Positions 40,401 through 55,400 of a DNA stretch of 64,000 nucleotides are shown in pieces. This stretch comes from Anodontia alba. Taxonomy: Eukaryota > Mollusca > Bivalvia > Lucinida > Lucinidae. The translations under genes were made by a program, and so were the position numbers. Under the pieces are notes generated by a model. It made no database searches. It saw only the letters and a program-made list of their open reading frames with translations, and was not told the DNA's origin. Each line of letters begins with the position of its first letter. Positions within the stretch are counted from its first letter, which is position 1. The stretch is from positions 65,209,985-65,273,984 of the forward strand of contig OZ024833.1 in assembly GCA_964016985.1 (NCBI GenBank), read 5' to 3'.

Positions 40401-43400
40401 ACACACTAGCATAGCACTACATATTCTAACATGATAACCAAACACCAGAGCCCAGCTGTTCAAAGTATTGCAGCTTAACAATTTTGTTATATGGTAATAT
40501 CAATGCAACATCCATCAATCAGCATAAAACACTGGTAAATTTCAAATAAAAATATAGCAAAAGCTACCCGCACATTTTCTTCTAAAATATATGTGTATCT
40601 TTTTTAAATATCTGATATAATACTGATGAATAACTCTATTAATCAAGGTGTCCATGCTTTGAATAACTGGGCTTAGACTGGCCTACATTTACATTCATAT
40701 GAGACACCTCATCCAAACTTAATGGAAAACACTCACAGAATTAATAATCTATTTAATTTAAAGATCTACATAAGTTGAGAAAATTGATGCAAACTTTATC
40801 AAAATCGGTTGAAAATTAAGAAAGTTATGGGTATTTGAAGATTTTAGACAAGGCTTCATGGGTGCTGCCATAGTTGTGAGTTTGTGACATCATTTGCTCC
40901 TAATTAAATATGCATAAACTGAAGAACTCACATATGCAAAAACATCAAATGCTATCTTTCTGCACGTCTTTTTGGGTATTATAGCAACTTATTTTCCCCA
41001 AAATTCATTGTTTTCTGTCTAACAGAAAGTTTTATTGTCATTTTAGAATTTTTTAGTCCCTCATTAAATATTCAAAATGGCGGCACCCATGTTGGTTATT
41101 ACAAAAGCTAAAAACTCCAATAACTTCCTCATTTCTCGATGGAGTTTGATAAAACTTGCACCAAAATGTTCAATTTGTAAATATCTTGAACATCAGACAC
41201 ACTTTATATTTTGTGAGTGTTTCCTTTTAAACACCACAACTTTTGTTGCCAATGTTAAAATGCCATACGTGCCACCTCATGACAAAACCTACAAAATGGA
41301 TGAGCACCCAGCAAAGACTCAGATCAGCCTGGACATCCACCCAGTCTGATCAGTCTTTGCTGTGCACTCAATGGGTAGCTAAGGACCCAAGCTTTCTTCA
41401 TCAGACAGTGAAGACATATCAGACTGGGCGGATGCCCAGGATGATCTGTCTTTGCTGGAGGCACATGCCATTTTGTTGGTTTTGTCATGTGGTGGCTTAT
41501 ATATAGTTTAAGGGGAATTAACCCTTGCCTTGCTGAATAAATTAAGATGCCACGCTCACTTCTAATTTCCAGCCAATCAGATTACTTGATCCAGGTTTTT
41601 GATAGAAATTCACATATTTAATGACAAACAGTGCAGATCCAGATCAGTTGGCTTCTGCTGACCTGGATCTACACTGTTTGCTAAGACAGGGCATGTAGTG
41701 TTTAGCAAGAGAAGGGTTAAGAGTAAACCCCTTTTCAGAAGTGTCTTGATGTGCAAGCATGCCATCAGGAAGTCACAAAAGTTGTCTCCCTTATAAATAA
41801 AAGCACCACTAGGGATTGCAAGATACCCTTCCTCTGCACTTACAAATTGATGTGCTTCTGTAAGCATCTCAAGATAGTCACTCAGTCAAATAAAATGTTG
41901 GTATGAATCGAGGACTGATATTAAGCAAAATAACTGCTGAGGTCAATCAAGGGCTATAATTTGATTGAAAAGCAATGATATTGGCCTATTTTCTATCTCA
42001 ACTTAGTTCTTGTCAGGGAATTGAGTTATACAGTCTGAGTGTGTGTCCATCCATGAATGCTTCATTTCCGCTCTGTAACTTCAGCAGTTTCTCACGAAAC
42101 TTTGCACAGGCATTGATATTGAGAAGGAGGTGTTTGGGATTGTAAATTTGTTAACTCTTCACAGAATTATTGACCTTAGTTGACATCAATTTCCTTTCAG
42201 TATCTTAACAAATGAATGGACTTTGATAAAATTTTATGTACAAATTGATACTGACTAGCTCTAGGCTGGGACAGAAAATGGTCCAATTTCATTAGTTTTC
42301 AACAAGAGTTATGGCCCTTGACTGATGCCAAAATCAATTTTTTGCTTAATATCTTGAGAATGAAAGCATGGATTTTGATCAAATTTTATCTGCACATTGA
42401 TACTGCCACTATTAAGTGGCGGGGTATAAAAACCTCTGTAATTCAACATTTAAGATCACACATTTTCAATCATTTCTTTGAGCTAATGATGATTCAAACA
42501 ACTGAGTGTTGGATTTTATCTACAAAGTACAATTTATTTAGCAATTCTTCAAGCACCTCGGACATTTCAAAATACACAAAAATATGTTGGCATATACTGA
42601 CATACACAGATGATTTCTTTTTACCCAAAAGTATTGGTATTATTTGTCACAACAACATGATGGTCCTAAATGGACTGCCTTCATGAAGAACTCTAATATT
42701 ATCTCTTGGTAATGCAATTGAGTCCTTAACAAAAGGTATTTAACAAGAGTACCTTAATAACCCTAAATACTGGGACGGACAGGCCTGAGCAAACAGTGTA
42801 GACCCAGATCAGGTGCCGCAGAATGCGGCATCTGAGCAGGGTCTACACTGTTTGCCACACATCCAGCACTATTTTAGACAAATCATCAGGTAGTAAAATA
42901 GATTTGTTTCAGTTTTTTGGACAAAGTATGGTCAGGTAAAGTGTCCCAGTACCTATGGTAAATACAGTGAATAAGATATATCAATACTTTTGGTAGATAA
43001 AAATACAGCATAATAACTGGAGCTATAGAGATATTGTAATAACAAGCACAATGCATAATTGGGCCTAGTCAGGCAAGAAAGGGCCTAAATGCTAAAAGGA
43101 ATGTTGAAGGCTGTTGCTTTGCGCTTTAACCCTTGTCATGCTGAATAAATTAAGACGCCATGCCCACTTCTAATTTCCAGCCAATCAGATTATTTGATCT
43201 GGGTTTTTGACAGAAATTCACGTATTTAATGACAAACAGTGCAGATCCAGATTAGTTGGCTTCTTCAAAAGCCAACTGATCTGGATCTACACTGTTTGCT
43301 AAGACAGGGCATGTCGTGTTCAGCAAGAGGAGGGTTAAGGGTTAAATTTGTTTGTGTTGAGGTTTTACAGCCCAGACAACCCATTAGGGTCATGTTGAGC

Positions 43401-46400
43401 ATGGTCAGTTTATCTAACCACACTTTTCTGGGCAGGCTTAGTCCTCTAAACGGTAAACCAGTACTTGTGCATATTCTTGCGCCAGAAACTAACAACTGCC
43501 CTTCTTGAATCAGCAGAAGTGAGAGAATGAACATAGAAAATATTTCCTGATCAACCTCCACACAGAATGTTGCCGGACCCTTTAAAGGGTTAAAACTTGT
43601 TAGATTAATGGCAAACCATATAGAACCCGATCAATCTGGTTTGCTCAGGTCTGTCTGTATGAATTCTTAGCACAAAGACAGAAAGTAAAATATCTATATG
43701 AATACCCATTATCCAAAGCTACCACAGTCTGCACTATAGACTGGTTCTCTCTCTAATGTACCGTATTTGACCTAATTACCTCACTGTGCATTTCCATTTT
43801 TCAAAATTAGTGGAAAAAAAGAACTTGTAGTAAAATATCCACCTTATAAGGGCACTATTTAACAAACGATCAGGGCCCAGTTGTTCAAAGTGTCGTTAGC
43901 TTAACGAGCTCGTTAAGGGTCATTTTGTTAACTGTTTTAGCGGATTCAATACACAATATTCTGATATTTTTTGCTGAAAAAATGTGAGTAGCTTTTGCAC
44001 TGCAAAAGCTACTCACATTTTTTCAGCAAAAAATTTCAGCATATTTGCGTATCACTCGATGTAAATTTTAAAGAATCGTTAACTAATGACGTCGTTAGCT
44101 TTGAACAACTGGGCCCAGTAGAGGACATCATAAGTGGCATATTTAATGATGCTTATGCAATTTTTGATAATTTTGTTTATACAAGCATATATTGTTGGGA
44201 CTTCAATTGCCTTGAAAAGTCAAAGCAATTCAAATGAGTACCAACAACATATGTTTTTATACAGAAGTAAATAAAAGTACATCAGACTGTATTCTGAAGG
44301 TTATGAAATTGCTTGACTGTGCACTTATAGGGGTATGTATGGTAATTAGATCGAATATGATAAGCCTTCACTTTTTGCTATTTCTGTAAGCTGAAAAAAG
44401 TCCCTTTTTCGCATACTAAGGCCCAATTAACATAAAAGGTGCTCAACAAAACATAAAATTTTGAATTAAAAAGACACATCTTTCACATTTCCAAGCTGTA
44501 AAACAAGGATTAAATAAACAAATACAGAATCTACATTGTTAGTTATCACCACTCATGTTGGATGATTAACTTCTGTAAGAAAGATTTTTCTCATTTTTTT
44601 CTTAGGTTAAAATGTATTACCCTGTTGATCTGTGAGGTCCGGGAGCTGGCCGATGAAAGAAAGGGTCATCAAAGAAAGAAGAGAACCCAAAGGTCATTCC
44701 AGGGAAACCCATAGGAAAGAAACCGATTGATTCTTGTTGCTGCTGCACCCCAGGATAATGAGCCCCAGTCCGCTCCCTCCGCCGCCCAGCACTGTCACCA
44801 CCACGTTCCCGCCGCCTCTGTACATGCCGTCGACGTCTACAAAGGCGAAACTTTAGGACCCAATGCAAACTTACATATCCCATCCCCAAATATCATCTGA
44901 CAAAAGCATGCTTTTTTTTTCCATGCATATTATCATGCATTATATAAAACAAAATGCCCATAGAAGCTTGTATTTCATTGCAAAATAGTAAAATCGATTT
45001 TTAACCTTTAACCCATTGTAGTCTGGAGACCCCTAAAAGGGTAATTGGCAAACAGTGCAGACCCTGATCAGATGCCGCATTTTGCGGCATCTGAGCAGGG
45101 TCTCCACTGTTTGCAAATAGTTCAATCATTTTTCTCTAAGAATATCTAAATCACATAGCCTAACATACCTAAAATCGAAATTAGAAGCTTCCAACATATA
45201 GTGTGGAAGAGTTCATTCAGTCTACAATGGGTTAACATCCTCTGGGCAGATTCAGCAGACAACAAATTGATATTTTTGCTTATTTTTCACACATAATAGG
45301 CTTTTGACATTATATGCAAAGTTTCCTAAGGAAACATCAAATCCTATTTTCTTGGATCATTAGAAAAATATTTCAAAATGTCGTCTGCTGATTTTTGTTC
45401 AATTCTCATGATTTTACTATTTTGTCTGATCATTGCTCAAGATAAGAGAATTTTTTTTTTTAAACAGGGTTATTGCTACTTTCATTATTCTCCATGAAAA
45501 TATATCTTGTGGTTACTCTTCAGAAGCACCTCAACTCAGGAAGATGTGTCTTAATGAGTACCCATAGGGTCCAAAACATACATTTTCTTATAGAAAAAAA
45601 GAAATATATAGCTGCATATACCACCTATCTAGAGCTGTGATCAAAATAAAAAGCTCTTTTGAAGAAGTGCCGAGTGAAAATTGTTAGTAACTAATACAAA
45701 ATATAATATATGTATATAGTATATCAGGTTCCATATAGCTCTAGAGAAGATACTTTTTTAACCAAAAAGTACTGGTAGATATTTTTATTAATTCTCACCC
45801 AAAAAAAAATAAGACCTGTCGCTAGACAGGACAGCTCGCCTGATATTGCACATTTTGTTTCTGGAAAATTCTAAGTCCATGACCTTGATTTTGACATGAC
45901 CTGGGGGTGTGGGGGAAGGGGGAGGGGGGGGGGGGGGATTGCACTGTGCAAAATTTTCATCAAACCAAAGATGAATCAAACTGGTGATAAGGTTAAGAAA
46001 TAATGAGGTCTTAAAAAAATTTAAACTTTAACATTCTTAAAATTCTAAGTCTGTGACCTCCACCTCAAGGTCACGGTCATGAGAACTGATAGTTCTGATA
46101 AAAACTTTGGACCAGTATATATCACGATACCAAATATAAATTAAATCCATCATTTCGTTTAGAAGTAATGAGGTCCTAAAAACTTTGATATAAAATTTTA
46201 ACATGAAAATTTTGACATGAATGTGACCTTGACCTTAACATGAACTAGGGGGTGGGGATGGAACTGGGCAAAATTTTGGACCAATATGTATCATCATCAA
46301 ATTGGTGATAAGGTTAAGAAATAATGAGGGGTTAAAAACTTTAACAAAAAATTTAACATTTAAATTCTAAGTCTGTGACCTCGACCTCAAGGCCACAGTC

Positions 46401-49400
46401 ATGAGTGCTGATGGTGCTGATAAAAACTTTTGACCAGTAGCTATCAAGATACTAAATAGGAACTAAATCCATCATTTAGTTTAGAAGTAATGAGATCCTA
46501 AAAACTTTGATGTAAAATTTTAACATGAAAATTCTTAGTCTGTGACCTTGACCTTGACATGACCTAGAATGATGAGTATGGTACTGTGAAAAATTTTGGA
46601 CCAATATGTATCATCATACCAAAGATGAATCAAACTGGTGATTAGGTTTGGAAATAATGAGGTCTTAAAAACTTTAACGAAAACTTTAACATTTGTGGAC
46701 GCCAAAGCCAAAGCCGCCGCCGCCAAGCGTAGTACAATAGCTCTCCGTGAACGTTGTTCAGACAAGCTAAAATAACATAACTCTATGGAACCACCTTGCA
46801 AAGGTGATTCCTATGAGTACCAACAACATTTTTTTGAGGAGAAATAAGAAAAATACACAGACTGGATATTAGGTGCCTTTTTCAACACAAAAGTATTGAT
46901 GTTTTTTCTTATTTCTCCATTAACATGTGGATACTAACCTCCCTGAGGCTCTTCCAATAAGTACCCACTACATGTTTTTGTGAAGCAATATGAAAAATAT
47001 TTACCTGAACACTCCCTCTATTTGAAGCTTTGAAAAAATTTACATAGGTCTAGATGAGAGTGGGTATCAGGTAAACATTTTTTTTATTTCTGTACGAAAA
47101 CATATGTTGTGGGTACTCATTAGAAGCGCCTCACCGAGGCACTTCTAATGAGTACCCACAATGTATGTTTTTGTGGAGAAATAAGAAAAATATCATAACT
47201 TTTGGATTGAAATAGCATCTTATCAAGAGCTAAGTATTCATCTGGAAACGTACACCTCTTCTTTAGTGCTATAATTGGATTGACTGAATGTCATATTTTT
47301 TTCTGATGTCTCCTCGAAAAACACAGGTTTCGGTAGCATATTAAAATTCTAATGAGATGCTTTAACTTATGGAATAAATGAAGAAAATATCAACACTTCT
47401 TGCCAGAAGAAGAGAAAACTTATTTGAAATTCAAAAGCATCAACAGAGACAGAAACGGATAACCCCTACATCTGTATGTGTATAATTATTTTGGGGATTT
47501 GTTCTAATTCTGCAACTCTGTTGCCATGATCACCATTCCCACATCCATGTGTACTGCCCCTGCCCAAAATCCTGTAACTCCTGGTTTCAAAATAAGTTAA
47601 CCCATTTACGCTGAGTCAAAAAGATTGCTCCCACCCCTTTTTCAAGTCTGCTACTCATTTTTTTTCTGTCTTCCACCAAATGACAGTGACTTAACAAAGC
47701 CATCAACTTTTTTTTTTTTCATTTGGATTTTACGGCCCTTTCAAGAATATTTCACTTATATCGAGCCGATCATTCATCGAAGGTAAGCAAAAACCAGAGA
47801 ACCCGGGGAAAAACCTCCAGACCATCCATAAGCAGAACTTGGCTTTCCCACATGTGACCTGAGAAAGGCTCAAACCACAGCGTGAGAAACCTAATGGAAT
47901 AAGAGTCAATTCTTCTATCCACTAGGCTATAGGGACCCACTAAAGCCATCAACTGATACATTTGGCAGAAAATGTTTTAAAATATGGGTTTAGACTTTTT
48001 TGTATATATTACAAGATTATCCTGCTTCCCGCCTTCCTTTCCTTCCTTTATGCATCAATTCCATGCTCTTGCACCATCAACTGGTCAAATGACTGTTTAT
48101 TTATATATTTCATTATTTATTTATTCATTATTTATGAGGTTTATTTTTTCAAAATCCAAGACCAGACCACAATGTTTTTTTATATATGAGTCAGTGCACG
48201 ACAAAATCTACAATAAGACTTACGCCAGTCAAGACTCAGATCAGCCTGTGCATTGCGGTCTGATCAGATTCTTTGCTCATTGCATGTGCCTTCTACAGCC
48301 TCTGGGCTACCCAAAGAGGGATAAACGAGAACCCTTTCCATACTGGGTGGTTGTACAGGCTGATCTGAGTCTTTGCTGGTCACCAGGGTGTTATTGTAAG
48401 TTTTGTCATGTGCTGGCTCATATTTATTTGATGTTGTTGTTGATTTGTTTTCTACAAACATACATACACCTGGGCCCGGTTGTTCAAAGCATCGTTAGCT
48501 TAATGAACTCGTTAAGGGTCATTTCGTTAACTGTTCTAGCGGATTCAATACACAATATTCTGATATTTTTTGCTGAAAAAATGTGAGTAGCTTTTGCAAT
48601 GCAAAAGCTACTCACATTTTTTCAGCAAAAAATTTCAGCATATTTGTATATCACTCGATTAAAATTTTAATGAATCGTTAACTAACGACATCGTTAGTTT
48701 TGAACAACTGGGCCTGATTTAGTTTTTATTTTTGGATAAGATTTTAATATCATGCTGATATTGTGTGAAAACAAAACATAACTAAGTGCTATGAAAAATG
48801 CAAAACACTACAGCAAACAAATTATATAAACTAGAGCAAAGCAGCAAACACATAAAACAAAAACATCCAATATAACTCGTAACAATTTCACGGGGTTTTA
48901 TCAGGTAAGTGGGGGATAAAAAGGGATCTGTCTAGAAAAAAAAACTTTCTTCACAATTACACAGTCAAAAACAGGATAACATTCCATATTTTCCTCTTTT
49001 TTTCTTTCTTCATTTACAGTTGCCACCGACTTTTGGATTATTTGACGTAACTGATCTGGTCATGACGTCATTTTGCCAAACTGTTAACTTTCCTTCACGG
49101 CATTCATAATAGCATAAATGCTTAGCAAGGTGGGTAAAAAATTCCAACAGATGATAGTCTGAAATAGCTTTCTTGTTTTCCCAGAATATGGGGTTTGCCA
49201 TTTGACGCAAATTGTCTCCTTATGCATTTCTGAGGAAAAAAATATCCTCTATAATTATCACTACAATTATTGTTTTATCTGGAACTATTGCTTATAATTA
49301 TAGCTCCAAATGAGCCTTTTTTAACCCTTGTCCTGCTGAATAAATTAAGATGTCACGCCCACTTCTAATTTTCAGCCAATCAGATTACTTGATCCAAGTT

Positions 49401-52400
49401 GTTGAAACAATTTCAAATACTGAATGGCAAACAGTGCAGATCCAGATCAGTTGGCTTCTTCAGAAGCCAACTGATCTGGATCTACACTGTTTGCAGTCAT
49501 GGCATATCCAGGTTCAGCAGGACTAGGGTTAACCATTTATAAGTGCTGATATCTTTCTTATTTCTCCACAAAAACTTTTGTTATGGTACACATTAGAAGT
49601 GCCTATTTGAGGTACTTCTAATGAGAACCCAAAACATATGTTTTCATGGAGAAATGAGACAAATATCTGGATTTATTGGCATATTTAATGTAATATAGCA
49701 TTTTATTTCCCAGCAATGGCCGTCTCACCATCTATGGAATTTATGGAATTTATGGAGCTTACTTGCTTGCTAAAGTCTCTCTAATCCCCATTTAAACAAT
49801 ACAGTGTAATAATACATTAAAAGAATCTATCATGGGTGTGAGGGGTAGATAGAAAAATCTGTCCCGAGGGTTACTGTCTGGCATCACAAGGCTTGCCGAG
49901 TGATGTCAGACTGTGATCTCGAGTGACAGACTTTTCTATCTGTCCCTCACACCCATGATAGATTCTTTTTCTTGCATACTTTTCATTTCTAAAAGTGGGT
50001 TTTTAATAATGCAGTCACTTTGATTGCAGACTTCCGCCTTATTAAGATGAGAATACTGTGACGTTTAGAGACATCATTACGATCAGTGACATCAACCTTA
50101 ATGATGGCGTTCTGTGAACCAGTGTATATCAAACACGTGAAAATTCTCGATTTTTATCTTTCCCACGGGACGAATAAGGGTGGGTGAGATAATACTGGCT
50201 AGCACTGGTGTAGTTTGCTGAAATCCTTATATGGTATGCAAGAAAGCTCCAGATAAGAGGGGGTATCCAAATAATAGTGTTTTTATTTCTGCACAGAAAC
50301 ATATGCTGTGGGTACTCATCAGAAGCACTTCACCAAGGTGCTTCTAAAGAGTACCCACAACATATGTTTCCGTGCAGAAATAAGAAAATTATTAAAACAA
50401 AAAAGGCTTTATCTGACTGGAGCTATGTTAAAATAAGTATGAAACAAGATTCCTAACTAAATCAACATTATCAATTCATGCCAATGTATGCAAATTAGTT
50501 AACTTTTAGTCCTTTCCGGTCAAATTCAGCAGATGACAAATTGATGCTATTTTTCTTACTTATTTTTATCCAAGACAATCATTTTTTCTTTTTTCTTTTT
50601 TTTTATCTTGGAGACAATTTGCTTGAGGTACTAAACTCTGTTTTCCAGGAAAAATAAATAAGAAAAATTATTTCAATGTGCCATCTGTTTTCACCTTTTT
50701 TTTTTTTTTTTTCTTTTTTACTTAACATGCTAGGCATTAGTAAGTATGACTGGGCAATGAGCAGACTCATTGCCAGCACAGCTCCACGTAAGACACCTTT
50801 TTCAACCAAAAAATATTGGTACCGTATTCGACCTGATTACCGCACATACCCCCAATAAGTGCACAGTCAAGCAATTCCATAGTCTTCAGATTACAGCCAG
50901 TTTACTTTTTGTCTACTTCTTTATAAAGGCATATGTTGTGGGTATCCATTTGAATTGCATCGACCTGTCGATGCAATTCAAATGAGTACCCACAACATAT
51001 GCTTTTATAAAGAAAATCAGAGAAAAACTATTAAACATCATATAAGCGTCATTAGATAAGTCCTTTGCTGATCTTTTTTTTTTTTTTTTTTTTTTTCCTT
51101 TGCTGATTTTTTTTTTTTTTTTTTTTGTAATCAGCAAAGGATCAACAGGTCGATGCAATTCAAATGAGTACCCACAACATATGCTTTTATAAAGAAAATC
51201 AGAGAAAAACTATTAAACATCATATAAGCGTCATTAGATAAGTCCTTTGCTGATCTTTTTTTTTTTTTTTTTTTTCCTTTGCTGATTTTTTTTTTTTTTT
51301 TTTGTAATTGTACCCTTACTATAGGTAGATACACATTTTCCCACAAGTTTTCCCAGTAATTTTGAAAAACCTAAGCAAATGGTTTGAAAATTAGGTCAAA
51401 TAGGGTAGTTCTTATTTTTCCACAAAATGTATGTTGTGGGTATTCATTAGAAGCACCTCAGGGAGGTGCTTCTAATGAGTACCTACAATATATGCTTACG
51501 AGGAAAAATAAGAAAAATTTTTATCTGGATATTCCTCTTATCTGGAGTTAAGTTAAATGCCTACTTACAGAATAACTGGATGCCACAAAATACATCAATG
51601 AACACAGGAGATACTTATCAGAATGCATGGATGCACAAGCTGATCTGAGCCTTTGACGTTCACATTTGGAATAAAGGTATTTTTGTGCCGATGCAGTTCA
51701 GTAAATTAATAAAATCAGATTGTCTTTATGTGGTTGATGAATCTGAATGGCATAAGAGGGTTAATTCACGATGATGATGATGATGATGATGATGATTATG
51801 TTGGCAATCATGGATTAGCCATACGGGTATGGTGAAATTTTAGATTCTTTTCATTGATGGAACTCTTTTAAATAATGAGTTGTGAAGGGTTCAAGACCCA
51901 GGTGTAAATGTTATCATAAACAATTAAAGAATGGCTGTAGGAGAGACAGAGTCAGGGAATAAACATTTCATGATTTTATGACAGTCCTGTTGTGATCAGC
52001 ATTTTAAGGGTTAACTTTTTTTTTTTTTTTTCAGAAACTGTATGCAGTTTGCTTTTGCAAAGATATAGACACAAATTGGATCATCATAAAAAAAAAGACA
52101 AATATTTCTGTCCATCATCTGTATGTTAAGTTACCAGTGTGAAATAAACCACCACCACCATCAAAACAAAATTCAAAATAATTTGTCAATAAGTTAATAC
52201 TTTAATAATTCCATACTTTTAACCCATTATTGACATTTTCAGTTGATTTAGTTGACTTTCCGGATACTGATAACAATAGCTCCAGATATGACGGGTATCA
52301 GGTAAATATTTTTCTTATTTCTGTACGAAAACATATGTTGTGGGTACTTCTAATGAGTACCGAAAATATTGTTTTCATGCAGAAGTAAGAAAAATATCCA

Positions 52401-55400
52401 TATTTTTTGGTTGAAAAAACAACAACAAAAACATCATATCTGGTGCTATGCTGATAACCCATACCAAGTTAGACATATCTTTGTGTATGGTAACAGGTGA
52501 CAACATTTTATATATTACTTTTAAAGGGAAACAATCGAGAAAGAACAAGTGTGCTTCTGACAAAATGTCTTGAAAAACGATGGCACTTGGTAAAAATCTT
52601 ATGAAAATTGGACGCGAAGTTTGAAAGACATATGTCATAGCTACAGATAAGAGGGGGTATCCACATAATATTTTTCTTATTTCTCCACGAAAACATATAT
52701 TGTGGGTACTCATTAGAAGCACCTTGGCGAGGCGCTTCTAATGAGTACCCACAACATATGTTTTCGTGGAGAAATAGGAAAGATATCAACATTTATCGGA
52801 TGAAAAAAGTGCATTATCTGTTGCTATGATATGCAAGTTTGTTTGTTTGTGTTGAGGTTTTACGGCCCAGTCAACCCAATAGGGTCATGTTGAGCACGGT
52901 CAGTTTACCTAACCACACGTTTACTGGGCAGGCTTAGTCCTCTAAGTGGTTTACCAGTATTGTGCACATTCTTTCGCCAGAAACTGACAACTGCCTTTCT
53001 TGAATCACATGATATGTAAGACATATATAAATGTTCTAAAAGCATGGTAATTATATATTTGGACACTTAAACCGCTTACTATGCCTACTGTGCTTTCGAC
53101 ATCTTTCAGATGTTTTTTGCTTGACGCTTCACACAGAAGAAGTAAATTTGCAAATTTTTGTTGTGATTTCATGCAAAACCATTTATCGTAACTACCTATG
53201 TATAAAAAATTTTATTCTAGTCATTGGTTTTTAAAATATCAAATATTTTCACTTTATCCCATAGTAAAAATGAAGCCAAATCATGCAGGAATCTATAGGG
53301 TAGGTAGCTTGGAGACAAATTTTCAAAAAGTTCCACTTGTTCAATTTTTCTGAAATTTTCACAATATTGTTGTAAAACATCAATAATTCAAATTCAGCAA
53401 AGAAAAGTAAAAAATATTTTCTTTGACAAAAATTAAAAAAAATCACTTTACAATAGAAATTGCAAAGGTCAGACCAACTTTTGGTCGAAACTTAAATTTT
53501 TGTGTAAATATTTGAGAATAAAACACAGAAACATAAAGGACAAATGGTTTCTGATATGATATGGTCAATCAGAACAAAATATTTTCATTTGAAATAAAAC
53601 GCCAAGCAAAAAATGTCTTTCCAAGAGATGTAAAAAAGACAGCAAGGCTTAAACATCTCATCCAGACTAGCCGGTGATCTAAAGCTGGCTGATTGAATGG
53701 CACTGAGTGTAGACCCTGATCAAACAGGACCCAGCTGTTCAAAGCTAACGATGTCTTTACTTAACGATTTGTTAAAATTTACATTGAGTGATAGGCAAAT
53801 ATGCTGAAACTTTTGGCTGAAAAAAATGTGAGTAGCTTTTGCAGTGCAAAAGCTACTCACATTTTTTCAGCAAAAAATATCAGAATATTGTATATTGAAT
53901 CCACTAAAACAGTTAACAAAATGACCCTTAATGAGCTCATTAAGCTAACGGCGCTTTGAACAACTGGGCCCTGCTCTTCAAATAAACCAAGACTATTTTT
54001 TTTTTTTTTTTTGTAATTTTTTTTGTATTTTTTGTTTCCATGGGCAACCTTAACGATGATGATGATGATTTGGTATTTTACGTCCCTTTCAACATTATTT
54101 AAGTCATAACTTATGATTCTAAGTCGGGAGCACTAACCACTCAGCCGACCGGATGCTTTCCAAGGCAACTTTTATTGGATTTATTTCATAAGATTTTCGC
54201 CAAAACCTCTCATTTTCTAATTCCTGTAAGATGTGATATAGTTGTCCTTAATTTGTGTTTCCCTTTAAGATAACTCACTTGTAATTATAACAAAGTTCAA
54301 CACAAAACAATAATAAAATACAGTAAACAAGGAAAGTTTCCAAAACACGACACGTAGGTAATCACTCCACAGATTAACACTTTCAACCCTGTAGACTGCT
54401 ACAAATATCTCTGCAAACAGTGTAGATCCTGATGAGACAGCTCATCATGAGCTGTCTCATCAGGATCTACACTGTTTGCCTTTTTCTATTTTGTTACTAA
54501 TCCGTTTGCCATTTTGTTTTCAATTTTTGTCTATGAGACATCTCTTATTGAGATGATGGACACATTCAATTTCATAGACGGAAGAGTCCACTTCAAAAAC
54601 TCAGGGGTGAAAGGGTTAGGAAAGTGTCAAGCATCTAAACTTTGACCTTTACAAGAATGTTTGTATATGTAGGCTGTTTTTCCCTCCTTGCATATGTCAA
54701 AAATATATGCACATTTCCAGTGTTCTGATCAGATTTGTCAGAGCTCCAGATAAAAGGGCAAACGTGGGGATCTTTCTTATTTATCCATCAAAACATGTTG
54801 TGGGTACTTATCAGAACTGCCTCAGAGAGGCACTTTTAATAAGTACCCACATGATTTTGTAGAGAAATAAGAAAGTATCAGAACTTTTCAGCTGATTTTT
54901 TTTTTTTTTTTTTTTTTTTTTCTGATTTGGGTTTTACGGCCCTTTCAAAAATATTTCACTTATATCGAGCCGACTGTTCATCAAAGGTGGGCGAAAACCG
55001 GAGAATCCCAAGAAAAACCACCTGACCTGACCATCCGTAAGCAGAACTTGGCTTTCTCACATGTGACCCGAGCGAGGCTCGAACCACAGCGGTGAGAAAC
55101 CCAATGGATTAAGAGTTAACTCTCCTATCCACTAGGCAACGGGGGCCCAACAACTTTTCATCTGAAAGAACTGCTTTATATGAAGCTATGATTGTTCTTG
55201 AGAGATTTGTTTTAATGTTTGTGTTGAGGTTTTATGGCCCAGTCAACCCAATGGGGTCATGTCGATTTTTGTGTTGAGGTTTTACGGCCCAGTCAACCCA
55301 ATTGGGTCATGTCGAGCGTGGTCAGTTTACCTAACCGCACGTTTACTGGGCAGGCTTAGTCCTCTAAGCGGTTAACCAATATTGTGCACATTCTTTCGCC

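Noticed and set aside
47984..48586. Plus-strand 200-codon frame, longest in the window
   Set aside because: It runs from unassigned AT-rich sequence across a family K MITE into a family D palindrome; similar peptide pieces recur at 32265.
49006..49110. Plus-strand exon after TTTCTTCATTTACAG
   Set aside because: The reading gives a short peptide ending in a stop within a family C remnant, with no partner exon found.
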